Assembly: GCA_021820805.1 (NCBI GenBank)
Contig: JAKADF010000110.1
Span: forward strand, 1-8,834
Source: Bacillota bacterium
Lineage (GTDB): Bacteria; Bacillota; Bacilli; Alicyclobacillales; Alicyclobacillaceae
Reading direction: 5' to 3'
DNA: 8,834 nt
Part shown: positions 1 through 6,797 of the stretch, one piece after another
Layout: every line of letters begins with the position of its first letter
How positions within the stretch are numbered: the first letter of the stretch is position 1
Position numbers and translations under genes: made by a program
The notes under the pieces: generated by a model
Seen by the model: the letters and a program-made list of their open reading frames with translations, nothing else
Database searches by the model: none
Told to the model about the DNA's origin: nothing

Positions 1-565
1 GCCCACTGGATTACTACCATAAGAGGCCCTATCACCATCGGGTCACTGGATCCGCCCACTCGTTTACTGCCATAATGGTGGCTATCATCTTCGGGCTACC
101 TGTCCGCCCACTCGTTTACTGCCATAAGAGTGCCTATTACCATCGGGCTACCTTTCCGACCACCCGATTACTACCATAAGAGGCCCTAACACCATCGGGT
201 CACTGGATCCGCCCACTCGTTTACTACCATAAGAGGCCCTATCACCATCGGGTCACTGGATCCGCCCACTCGTTTACTGCCATAAGAGGCCCTATCGCCT
301 TCGGGCTGCTGGTCCGCACACTGGATTACTGCCATAATGGTGGCTATCACCTTCGGGCTGCTGGGTCCGCCCACTCGTTTACTGCCATAAGAGTGCCTAT
401 TACCATCGGGCTACCTTTCCGACCACCCGATTACTACCATAAGAGTGCCTATCACCTTCGGGCCACTGGATCCGCCCACTTGATTACTGCCATAAGAGGC
501 CCTATCGCCTTCGGACTCAACTGTCCGCCCACTCGTTTACTGCCATAATGGTGGCTATCATCTTC
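1..565. repeat. Tandem array of eleven 52/53-bp direct repeats
   Basis: Eleven head-to-tail units can be delimited, starting at 1, 54, 106, 158, 211, 264, 316, 369, 421, 474 and 527. The last is truncated near 565, where similarity stops after TCTTCG. Lengths are 53, 52, 52, 53, 53, 52, 53, 52, 53 and 53 bp. Every unit keeps a TTACTRCCATAA core, a CTA..(A/G)CC.TCGG-like second block and a terminal TCC. Between these blocks short alternative modules occur, for example AAGAGGCCCT, AAGAGTGCCT or AATGGTGGCT after CCATA. Four units end in a GGATCC palindrome. The first unit begins exactly at the window edge, so the array probably extends left. The unit length is not a multiple of 3 and stop codons recur on both strands, so coding is unlikely. 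There are no unique spacers, so this is not CRISPR. The array lies beyond the 3' end of the rib operon. Function unknown; a minisatellite-like intergenic element fits best. Confidence 0.93.
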
Positions 566-701
566 GATACACCACTCCAGCCCACACGGTTTTCATCGAA
601 ATGCTCGCTATTATGCCGTACCCGTGTCCTAGTCCTAACTATCCCGATTCCCCATACCTCAACTCAGCGAGTTTCTTCTATGTCCGTCTCCTCATGCACA
701 A
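566..701. other. Unassigned spacer between the repeat array and the rib terminator
   Basis: I see no gene, RNA or repeat unit here. An open frame that starts inside the last repeat at 548 runs through this stretch and through the rib terminator. It has no ribosome binding site and no recognisable protein features, so I treat it as chance. Together with the array, this leaves about 700 bp at the left edge without a supported gene. Confidence 0.6.
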
Positions 702-740
702 AAAAGGCCAAAGGAGATATTACCCTGCCCTTGGCCTTTT
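700..740 (-). terminator. Intrinsic terminator of the rib operon
   Basis: On the minus strand a perfect 10-bp stem (AAAAGGCCAA pairing with TTGGCCTTTT, plus positions 731-740 and 702-711) encloses a 19-nt loop and runs into a tract of six Us at 705-700. It begins about 27 nt past the ribH stop codon, the expected place for the end of the four-gene riboflavin transcript. On the plus strand the same stem is followed only by TTTTCAT, so it is a weaker terminator in that direction. Confidence 0.88.
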
Positions 741-766
741 CATCCTTACGGGACTACTTTAATCAA

Positions 767-1240
767 TCAACCTAACATACTCCGTTTTAGGTTTGCCATT
801 TCAATTGCGGCAGACGCGGCATCCCATCCTTTATTGCCCGCTTTCGTACCTGCTCGTTCAATGGCCTGTTCAATATTGTCAGTTGTAAGAACTCCAAAGA
901 TAACTGGCGTATCAAGTGATAGCGAAAGGTTCGCAATACCTTTTGCGACTTCGCCAGATACATAATCAAAATGTGGCGTTGCTCCACGGATAACAGCTCC
1001 AAGCGAAATGACTGCATCATACTTGCCAGACTTGGCCATTACCTTAGCGGCAAATGGAATTTCAAATGCCCCCGGCACCCATGCAACTTCTACGTTCGAA
1101 TCATCTACCCCATGACGCTTTAGCGCATCAAGCGCACCAGATAGAAGCTTAGATGTGATAAATTCATTAAATCGACCAACGACAATACCGATATTTAGAC
1201 CACTGCCAACTAGGTTTCCCTCATATACCCGGACGTTCAT
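767..1240 (-). CDS. ribH: 6,7-dimethyl-8-ribityllumazine synthase
   Basis: This is the penultimate enzyme of riboflavin synthesis. It condenses 5-amino-6-ribitylamino-uracil with 3,4-dihydroxy-2-butanone 4-phosphate to give lumazine; in Bacillus the family assembles as a 60-subunit cytoplasmic capsid. The 157-residue length is typical. Visible family motifs are VGRFN (21-25, with the aromatic residue that stacks on the pyrimidine), PGAFEIP (56-62), [14 protein letters not shown] (81-94, H90 at the usual catalytic His position) and [16 protein letters not shown] (117-132, with the phosphate-binding Arg). The ATG is preceded by AGAAGGA at about 6 nt, which fixes the start. It is last in the rib operon, 93 nt after ribBA, and is followed by the operon terminator. 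Its two substrates come from the RibD branch and from RibBA, both encoded upstream. Confidence 0.98.
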   Translation of the reverse strand: MNVRVYEGNLVGSGLNIGIVVGRFNEFITSKLLSGALDALKRHGVDDSNVEVAWVPGAFEIPFAAKVMAKSGKYDAVISLGAVIRGATPHFDYVSGEVAKGIANLSLSLDTPVIFGVLTTDNIEQAIERAGTKAGNKGWDAASAAIEMANLKRSMLG

Positions 1241-1333
1241 TTAATTTCCTTCTTTCTTAAATGCTTCTCAAATTCCTTAATAAAGCCTCAATCTACCTTG
1301 TTCAAAATAATCCTGCCCGCTCAGAAATCTGGG

Positions 1334-2530
1334 TTAAATTTGCTCCAGCAGATGCCCAAGTTTATCGCGCTTCGTGATTAAATACTGTTCATTGTATGGA
1401 TTATGGTCAACCTCAAGCGGTACACGCTCGACGACTTTCAATCCATGGCCTTCAATTCCTTTGATCTTGCGCGGGTTGTTTGTAAGAAGCCGCATTTCGC
1501 GGACGCCTAAATCGTATAGAATTTGTGCACCGATTCCGTAATCGCGAAGATCATCTGCAAAACCAAGCTTATGGTTCGCCTCGACTGTATCAGCACCATC
1601 GTCCTGAAGTGCATAGGCGCGAATTTTGTTCAAGAGGCCAATCCCTCTGCCTTCCTGACGAAGGTACAATAAGACACCTCTGCCTTCCTCAGAAATTTGG
1701 CGCATAGCTGCGTGAAGCTGAGGTCCACAGTCACACCTTAAAGATCCGAATGCATCCCCAGTCAAACATTCGGAATGGACGCGTACAAGCACTGGATCAC
1801 CATTTTCAATGTCGCCTTTCACGAGTGCAATGTGTTCCTTATCGTTTACCTGATTTGTGTAAATCACCGCTTTGAAATTCCCGTAAGCAGTCGGAAGTTT
1901 TGCGGTTGCTTGACGGGTGACCAATTTCTCTGATGCTTTGCGGTACGCAATCAAGTCTGCAATGGATACAATTTTTAGATTGTGCTGTTTTGCAATTTCT
2001 TGAAGCTGCGGCAAACGAGCCATTGTGCCGTCTTCATTTAAAATTTCGCAAATAACTCCAACTTGTGATTCACCGCAAAGAGTCGCTAAATCGACTGCGG
2101 CTTCTGTATGCCCTGCACGGCGCAAGACACCGCCCGGCTTGGCTATCAATGGAAAGATGTGCCCGGGGCGGCGAAAATCACTCGGCTTTGTTGATTCATT
2201 AACAATGGCTGCGATTGTCTGTGCACGTTCAAACGCAGAAATACCAGTGCGCGTTGAGGCTTCATCAACTGAAATTGTGAACGCAGTCCCAAAAGAATCC
2301 GTGTTCCGTTCTACCATTGCTTGAAAGTCGAGCCGATTCGCTCTGTCCTCGGTAATCGGGACGCAAAGGAGACCACGACCGTGAGTAATCATGAAATTAA
2401 TTACATCTGGTGTTGCACGAGAACCTAAAGCAAGAAAATCCCCTTCATTTTCTCTATCTTCGTCATCAACTACAATTACTGCTTTGCCCTCTTTTAAATC
2501 TTCAATAGCCTCAGCAATTGTGCTTAGCAT
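1334..2530 (-). CDS. ribBA: Bifunctional DHBP synthase / GTP cyclohydrolase II
   Basis: This fusion enzyme supplies both starting branches of riboflavin synthesis. The N-terminal RibB domain (about 1-200) turns ribulose 5-phosphate into 3,4-dihydroxy-2-butanone 4-phosphate; it shows the acidic metal-binding stretch [10 protein letters not shown] (22-31) and HTEAAVDL (141-148). The C-terminal RibA domain (about 205-398) opens GTP to the 2,5-diaminopyrimidine; it shows the zinc ligands C255, C266 and C268 in [16 protein letters not shown], the catalytic RQEGRGIGL (291-299) and LTNNPRKI (349-356). The 398-residue length matches the Bacillus fusion. The ATG start has AAAGGA 10 nt upstream. It lies 48 nt after ribE and 93 nt before ribH on the same strand. 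Both active sites look intact, so I expect a fully bifunctional protein. Confidence 0.98.
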   Translation of the reverse strand: MLSTIAEAIEDLKEGKAVIVVDDEDRENEGDFLALGSRATPDVINFMITHGRGLLCVPITEDRANRLDFQAMVERNTDSFGTAFTISVDEASTRTGISAFERAQTIAAIVNESTKPSDFRRPGHIFPLIAKPGGVLRRAGHTEAAVDLATLCGESQVGVICEILNEDGTMARLPQLQEIAKQHNLKIVSIADLIAYRKASEKLVTRQATAKLPTAYGNFKAVIYTNQVNDKEHIALVKGDIENGDPVLVRVHSECLTGDAFGSLRCDCGPQLHAAMRQISEEGRGVLLYLRQEGRGIGLLNKIRAYALQDDGADTVEANHKLGFADDLRDYGIGAQILYDLGVREMRLLTNNPRKIKGIEGHGLKVVERVPLEVDHNPYNEQYLITKRDKLGHLLEQI

Positions 2531-2578
2531 CTCTTATCCGTCCTTTGGCGCTTTTATTCAAATCTAAACAGCCAGGTG

Positions 2579-3274
2579 TTATGCAAATCCATTACGAACT
2601 AAGAAATCAATATCAAGCGTGCGATGACCTAAGGATTCCTCAGATTGTTCCAAAGTCGTTGCTCCAGCTTTACCTGGTTGACCTTGACCCTTTCCAAGTA
2701 ATTTCTCAACATACTTTGCAAGCACATCACATTCCAAATTTACTTCAGTGCCAACTGGTGCTTCTCCAAGAGTTGTCGCAGAACCAGTGTGCGGTATGAG
2801 CGAAATTCGAAATGCATCTTGGCTTACATCCATGACAGTTAAGCTTACACCGTCGACACAGACTGAACCCTTCTCAACGATGTATCGTATAACGTTTGGA
2901 GCGGATCCGATTGTTAAAACTGTCGCAATTCCTTCTTGTTTGCGGCTTCGAATAATTCCGACCCCGTCAATATGCCCAGATACGAAATGTCCGCCAAACC
3001 GCCCGTCTGCCCGCATTGCTCGTTCAACATGAACTTTTTGTCCTGGCTTTAATCTTCCGAGATTTGTTTTACGCAAAGTTTCAGGTACAGCATCTAGCGT
3101 AAAAGTAGTATCGGTAAAGTGAACCACAGTCAGACAAACACCATTTACGGCTATACTGTCACCAAGGTGCATATCATCCATGATGTGTTTTGCGCGAAGC
3201 TCAACATTCGCACCGGTTTGACGTACGTCAATTCGAACAATAGACGCTAATTCTTCAACAAGTCCTGTGAACAA
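2579..3274 (-). CDS. ribE: Riboflavin synthase, alpha subunit
   Basis: This enzyme dismutates two lumazine molecules into riboflavin and the pyrimidine that RibH re-uses. The two tandem beta-barrel repeats of the family are visible. The first has MFTGLVEE (1-8), SIAVNGVCLTV (40-50) and GGHFVSGHIDGVG (94-106). The second has GSVCVDGVSLTV (136-147), IPHT (160-163) and NLECDVLAKYVEKL (179-192). The start is a TTG codon giving the near-invariant MFTG N-terminus, with a strong AGGAGG at 3290-3285, 10 nt upstream. The gene overlaps the 3' end of ribD by 28 nt, so its ribosome binding site lies inside ribD and translation is probably coupled. Between the second barrel and the usual C-terminal LDIDFL helix is a Gly/Gln/Lys-rich linker of about 25 residues (194-218), longer than I expect for the family. 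It is called ribE here; some schemes use ribC. Confidence 0.97.
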   Translation of the reverse strand: MFTGLVEELASIVRIDVRQTGANVELRAKHIMDDMHLGDSIAVNGVCLTVVHFTDTTFTLDAVPETLRKTNLGRLKPGQKVHVERAMRADGRFGGHFVSGHIDGVGIIRSRKQEGIATVLTIGSAPNVIRYIVEKGSVCVDGVSLTVMDVSQDAFRISLIPHTGSATTLGEAPVGTEVNLECDVLAKYVEKLLGKGQGQPGKAGATTLEQSEESLGHRTLDIDFLVRNGFA

Positions 3275-4443
3275 AAGCCTTCGTCCTCCTCATACAGAGG
3301 GTATCCCTCCACGCATAGATCCTCACCGACTTGCCTGAAGGAAATATCTCGAAGCGAAACAGCATTTGCCATACTTTCGGTAGTATTTCCAAATAAGGCC
3401 TGAATTCCGCCGCCTAAGAATTTAGGGGCAATATAATACACAACTTTATCAATGAAACGTTCTCTAAAGCAGGCGCTCACAAGCTTTGAGCCACCTTCAA
3501 GCAAAATAGACATAACACCGTGTTTCGAGATTTCAGCAAATGCATGTTTAAGCGAAACTCGTCCATGCTCATATTCACGTCCATGCCCAAGTTCAAACGC
3601 ATAACCATGTTCATGCTCGACTGGCAAGACTGAAACGCCAGGTATATTTGTAAATTCTCGAATTATATCAAGCTTCTTTTGTGCAGCTTGCTCTGTTGTA
3701 ATAATGAAAGTTTCGCCAGGTTCATACAGAAGTTTTGCATCCTTCGGCATGCGTAGTTGCGAATCGAAAACAAATCGCTTTGGCTGACCTTTTGCACTAA
3801 TGGGGCCAAACTCATCACGCACGGTCAACCTTGGATTATCCTTAAGGACAGTTCCAATTCCAACTGCAATGCCTGCAAACCCGCGTCTAAGTGTTTGCAC
3901 CTCCGCACGTGCTTTATCGCCTGTCACATACTGACTATGACCAGACAAAGCAGCAATGTAACCATCAAGGGTCGCGGCACACTTCCAAACTACAAATGGC
4001 CTCTCCTTCGTAACGTAGTGAAGGAATACTTCATTTAATTTATCCGCCTGTTCCTTCAGAACTCCTACCGTCACATCAAGCCCCGCGTCACGAAGTCTTT
4101 GCAGCCCGTGACCTGTTACTTTGGGGTTGGGATCGACACTTCCAACTACAACCCGGCGGATCCCGAAACTGAGGATAGCATCAGTACAAGGCGGTGTACG
4201 CCCATGATGATTACAGGGCTCAAGCGTGACGTAAATCGTTCCGTCTCTTGCATCTTCTCCTGCCATTTTAAGTGCATGAACCTCAGCATGAGGGCCGCCT
4301 GCCGACAAATGAACACCTTGCCCAACAATTCGTCCATCTTTCACGACAATAGCCCCGACTGGCGGGTTTGGAGAGGACTGGCCAGAAGCCATTTTTGCAA
4401 TCGACAAAGCTAAATTCATAAAATGTTCATCATTTGTTTGCAA
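3247..4443 (-). CDS. ribD: Bifunctional riboflavin deaminase/reductase
   Basis: It carries out the second and third steps of the GTP branch. The N-terminal zinc deaminase domain (about 1-145) shows HAE (52-54, E54 catalytic) and PCNHHGRTPPC (76-86), so the zinc ligands are H52, C77 and C86. The C-terminal DHFR-like reductase domain (about 148-380) uses NADPH to reduce the ribosyl side chain; it shows WKCAATLDGYIA (153-164), GIGTVLKDNPRLTVR (195-209) and LLEGGSKL (314-321). The start is TTG with AGGAGGG at 4457-4451, 7 nt upstream. An ATG at 4448 is out of frame and soon meets a stop. It is the first gene of the operon, directly behind the FMN riboswitch terminator, and overlaps ribE by 28 nt. 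A His/Gly/Glu-rich stretch at residues 276-294 looks inserted relative to familiar RibD proteins. The product is 398 residues, somewhat longer than the roughly 360-residue Bacillus homologue. Confidence 0.98.
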   Translation of the reverse strand: MQTNDEHFMNLALSIAKMASGQSSPNPPVGAIVVKDGRIVGQGVHLSAGGPHAEVHALKMAGEDARDGTIYVTLEPCNHHGRTPPCTDAILSFGIRRVVVGSVDPNPKVTGHGLQRLRDAGLDVTVGVLKEQADKLNEVFLHYVTKERPFVVWKCAATLDGYIAALSGHSQYVTGDKARAEVQTLRRGFAGIAVGIGTVLKDNPRLTVRDEFGPISAKGQPKRFVFDSQLRMPKDAKLLYEPGETFIITTEQAAQKKLDIIREFTNIPGVSVLPVEHEHGYAFELGHGREYEHGRVSLKHAFAEISKHGVMSILLEGGSKLVSACFRERFIDKVVYYIAPKFLGGGIQALFGNTTESMANAVSLRDISFRQVGEDLCVEGYPLYEEDEGFCSQDLLKN

Positions 4444-4461
4444 CCCATTTCCCTCCTGCGC

Positions 4462-4493
4462 AAAAAGCCCCTGGGTATATCATCCCCAGGGGC
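4462..4493 (-). terminator. Riboswitch-controlled terminator in the ribD leader
   Basis: A perfect 9-bp GC-rich stem (GCCCCTGGG pairing with CCCAGGGGC, plus positions 4485-4493 and 4467-4475) with a 9-nt loop is followed by five Us at 4466-4462 on the minus strand. It sits just before the ribD ribosome binding site and downstream of the FMN aptamer. This is the classic attenuator: when FMN is bound the stem should form and stop transcription before ribD. The ribosome binding site is outside the stem, so control should be mainly transcriptional. Confidence 0.92.
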
Positions 4494-4574
4494 AAACTTA
4501 AGCGGACGGAAATACAGACGCCGGATTTGTCCAATAATTTATGGACATAACCAAAGCGAACTGTAATACGACCA

Positions 4575-4608
4575 TGTACATTTTGCAGATTAAATCTGCA
4601 CTAGTACA
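4575..4608 (-). other. Two-part hairpin in the riboswitch expression platform
   Basis: Directly after the aptamer, nested inverted repeats form one long hairpin: an outer 5-bp stem (TGTAC with GTACA) and an inner 7-bp stem (TGCAGAT with ATCTGCA), separated by a small asymmetric internal loop. A second, simpler 6-bp hairpin (TGTCCA with TGGACA, plus positions 4528-4533 and 4542-4547) follows before the terminator. They probably bring the aptamer and the distant terminator together, or serve as folding or pausing elements. Their role is inferred from position only. Confidence 0.55.
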
Positions 4609-4616
4609 CGTTCGTT

Positions 4617-4759
4617 CCTCCTTCTTTCATCCGGACTATACCGTCGGTACTGGATTCTCACCAGTTCATGCCATAGCGGCTCGTGGACTTTGCAATTTAT
4701 AATTTGCATTACCACCGATCGGGAATTGGCGATACCGCCTCACCCTGCCCCGAAGGAAC
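4617..4759 (-). promoter_or_regulatory. FMN riboswitch aptamer (RFN element)
   Basis: On the minus strand the conserved RFN landmarks occur in order: CCTTCGGGGCAGGGTG at the 5' side of P1, AATTCCCGATCGGTGGTAAT, a variable P3 stem (TGCAA with TTGCA), AGTCCACGAGC, CTGGTGAGAATCCAGTACC, GACGG, TAGTCCGGATGAAAG, and GAAGG closing P1. All six-helix junction core elements appear present. The element directly senses FMN and here sits in the leader of ribD-ribE-ribBA-ribH, with an intrinsic terminator about 120 nt further on, so binding should switch the operon off. The exact ends are set by the P1 arms (4752-4756 and 4620-4624) plus flanking pairs. Confidence 0.97.
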
Positions 4760-4787
4760 TTACTTTTCAATTGTAAATCTTGTTTTT

Positions 4788-4816
4788 AGAATAATTGAGC
4801 TAGAGCCGAATTGCAA
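4788..4816 (-). promoter_or_regulatory. Probable rib operon promoter
   Basis: On the minus strand, TTGCAA (4816-4811) and TATTCT (4793-4788) are separated by exactly 17 nt. Each matches 4 of 6 bases of the sigma-A consensus. Transcription would start near 4780, about 20 nt before the FMN aptamer, which is the right geometry for a riboswitch leader. No better pair was found between the aptamer and the divergent permease gene. Confidence 0.6.
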
Positions 4817-4825
4817 GGATTTCGC

Positions 4826-4831
4826 TATAAT
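4826..4831 (+). promoter_or_regulatory. Probable -10 box for the kimA-like gene
   Basis: A perfect TATAAT lies 48-53 nt before the preferred permease start at 4879. At 17 nt spacing the -35 position reads GAGCCG, which is poor. A TTGAGC at 4795-4800 is too far away (25 nt). If used, this promoter gives a leader of about 40 nt and may need an activator. It lies 10 nt from the divergent rib -35 box, so the two promoters would share the same short region. Confidence 0.4.
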
Positions 4832-4878
4832 AGCAAAGGACAAAAAGAGATACTGTCATAGGAATGGAGAACATAGAG

Positions 4879-6759
4879 ATGGTGGAGAGCGTAAAGCGTT
4901 GGATTGTGGGGCGCCCACTGAAGACAAGAGAAAACGCCCATGCCAAAATCGGCATTCTAAAGGGCATGGCGGTTATGACCCCAGATGCGCTGTCAAGTGT
5001 TGCCTATGCAACTGATCAAATGGAGCAAGTTCTTGCCGTGCTCATTGGAGTTGGCGCAACACAAGCTTATATATCTAACGTGCTTGGATTTTCATTTTTG
5101 GGCACTGCACTTATCGCAGGACTGGCTTTTCTTCTGTTCCTTGCATATCGAAATATTATTAAACAATATCCGCTTGGAGGCGGAGCATATTCTATCGGCC
5201 TTAACGATTTAGGAAAATTTTGGGGACTGTCAGCTGCTGCAACACTAATAATAGGTTATACGTTAACGGTTGCAGTCTCGATTGCCTCAGGGATTGATCA
5301 ACTTGGTCCGCTTATCCCTTTCATTGGGAATCATAAACTTGCATTCAATATTCTATTAACACTCTTAATTATGGTTGTTAATTTACGCGGGACTGGTGAG
5401 TCTGCATCCGTGTTTGTTCCGTTTACCTACATTTTCGTTTTTGGCATTGTTATCTTGGGAATTTGCGCTATTACTAATGCAATCATACATCCAAATCTAG
5501 TTCAAGCGCCTTCTGTCGCTGGTCTGCATGCAGTGCAGGGTATGAGCATGTTTTTATTTTTAAAAATGTTTGCAAACGGCTGCAGTGCATTAACCGGCCT
5601 TGAAGCTGTTTCAAATTCGGTTCCTGTTTTTAAGGAACCTTCCGCCAAACGCGCACAACGTCTTCTGCTCGTGCTTGTCATTACGCTTAGCGTTCTCTTT
5701 TTCACAGTAACAAGCATCGCAATGATTCATGGTCTAAAGTTCAACCCCAATATTCCGCTAATTGTACAGGAAGCTTTGATTGTCTTTGGTTCCCATGGTT
5801 TCGGATATATTTTCACATTGCTCATTTCACTTTCAACAACGGCTATCTTGGCAATTGCTGCGAATACGGCTTTTACAGGCTGCCCAGCTTTGTGGTCATC
5901 TATGGCGCGAGACGGATATATGCCAAGATGGGTGCTTCACAAAGGAGACCGACTGGTTTACAGCAATGGAATTGTATTTTTGACGATTATTTCCCTTTTA
6001 CTAACGCTTGCATTTGATGCGAATGTCACAAGGCTTATTCCACTGTACGGAGTAAGTGTATTTTATACCTTCTCCGTATCGCAGCTTGGTATGGTTGTAA
6101 AGCAAATTCGGGATCGTCAAAATCACTGGTTAATGGGGGCAACCGGAAGCTCTATAGGCTTTATTCTCACGATTGCTGCGTGTGCCATTTTCGGTATTAC
6201 ACGCTTTTTCGACGGTGCATGGATTGTGTTAGTTTGCATACCAATCATGGTCATTACGTTTGCAAAAATCCGTAATCATTACTTACAAATTAAAGCAGAC
6301 CTAAAATATGACTTTAGTCAACCATTTTCAGCCGGTGAAGCTGGAATCACAATTGTACCAATCGCTTCTGTCACGAAGGCTTCTGTTCAAGCCCTGCGGT
6401 ATGCTGTGACAAACTTTAAAAATGTTATCGCGGTTACAGTTGTTACAGGGGACTCAGAAGAAGAAATGGCTGCAACTACAGCAAAAATTGAACATGAATG
6501 GGATTTGCTAAAGACGAACGTACGGCTTATTGTCATCCACTCACAATATCGTTCTGTTGCAAAACGGCTGCAGCGTTTTGTCGAATTTGAGTTAGGCAAG
6601 TATCGGCCTGAAAATATTACGATTGTCATTCCACAATTTATTACAAGCAGATGGTGGCATAAACTGCTTCACAACAAGACAGGTGGACTTCTCATGGCTT
6701 GGTTGGTTCTTAATAAATCTGTAAAGGTTATCACGGTTCCTTACAGGTTGTCAAAGTAG
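4879..6759 (+). CDS. kimA: KimA-type APC permease, probable K+ importer
   Basis: This is a multi-pass membrane protein of the APC superfamily, closest by eye to Bacillus subtilis KimA (YdaO), a high-affinity H+-coupled K+ importer. Numbering from the ATG at 4864, residues that bind K+ or protons in KimA are all kept: D41 and Y48 in DALSSVAY, Y132 and T135 in GYTLTVAVS, T244 and E247 in SALTGLEA, and Y395 in LIPLYGVSVF. The GGGAY motif (105-109), about twelve hydrophobic helices and a cytoplasmic tail from about 480 (PIASVTKASVQALRYA, HSQYRSVAKRL, PQFITSRWWHKLLHN) also match. I prefer the ATG at 4879 (626 residues) because GGAG lies 9 nt upstream and the distance to KRWIVGRPLK equals that in KimA; the ATG at 4864 has only a poor site. 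It is divergent from the rib operon. No c-di-AMP riboswitch is visible upstream. A related amino-acid permease cannot be excluded. Confidence 0.88.
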   Translation: MVESVKRWIVGRPLKTRENAHAKIGILKGMAVMTPDALSSVAYATDQMEQVLAVLIGVGATQAYISNVLGFSFLGTALIAGLAFLLFLAYRNIIKQYPLGGGAYSIGLNDLGKFWGLSAAATLIIGYTLTVAVSIASGIDQLGPLIPFIGNHKLAFNILLTLLIMVVNLRGTGESASVFVPFTYIFVFGIVILGICAITNAIIHPNLVQAPSVAGLHAVQGMSMFLFLKMFANGCSALTGLEAVSNSVPVFKEPSAKRAQRLLLVLVITLSVLFFTVTSIAMIHGLKFNPNIPLIVQEALIVFGSHGFGYIFTLLISLSTTAILAIAANTAFTGCPALWSSMARDGYMPRWVLHKGDRLVYSNGIVFLTIISLLLTLAFDANVTRLIPLYGVSVFYTFSVSQLGMVVKQIRDRQNHWLMGATGSSIGFILTIAACAIFGITRFFDGAWIVLVCIPIMVITFAKIRNHYLQIKADLKYDFSQPFSAGEAGITIVPIASVTKASVQALRYAVTNFKNVIAVTVVTGDSEEEMAATTAKIEHEWDLLKTNVRLIVIHSQYRSVAKRLQRFVEFELGKYRPENITIVIPQFITSRWWHKLLHNKTGGLLMAWLVLNKSVKVITVPYRLSK

Positions 6760-6773
6760 TACTCCAAAGAAAG

Positions 6774-6797
6774 ATGGCACACCGCTTGGTGTGCCAT
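6774..6797. terminator. Stem-loop between convergent kimA-like and cysE genes
   Basis: A perfect 10-bp inverted repeat (ATGGCACACC with GGTGTGCCAT) closes a 4-nt loop, 14 nt past the permease stop. On the plus strand it is followed by ATTAGGGG, with no U tract. On the minus strand it is followed by CTTTCTTT, a mediocre U-rich tail. It probably terminates one or both converging transcripts, or protects their 3' ends. A weaker 8-bp stem with one G-U pair lies at 6863-6894. Confidence 0.6.

Noticed and set aside
186..374. Minus-strand 62-codon open frame within the repeats
   Set aside because: The unit length is not a multiple of 3, so the frame changes from unit to unit; there is no ribosome binding site and similar frames arise by chance in such repeats.
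1..565. CRISPR array
   Set aside because: Repeats are contiguous with no unique spacers of constant length; the variable parts are recurring modules.
548..775. Plus-strand 75-codon open frame
   Set aside because: It starts in the last repeat, runs through the rib terminator and the end of ribH, and has no ribosome binding site or protein features.
2025..2324. Plus-strand open frames opposite ribBA, ribE and ribD
   Set aside because: They are shadows of strongly conserved genes on the minus strand and carry no start signals or recognisable motifs.
4760..4880. c-di-AMP (ydaO) riboswitch before the permease
   Set aside because: I looked for it because kimA usually has one; the space is short, no characteristic conserved segments or terminator were seen, and promoters occupy the region.
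4683..5015. Plus-strand 110-codon open frame over the FMN aptamer and kimA start
   Set aside because: Most of it is antisense to the conserved riboswitch, and its end overlaps kimA in another frame; no protein character is seen.
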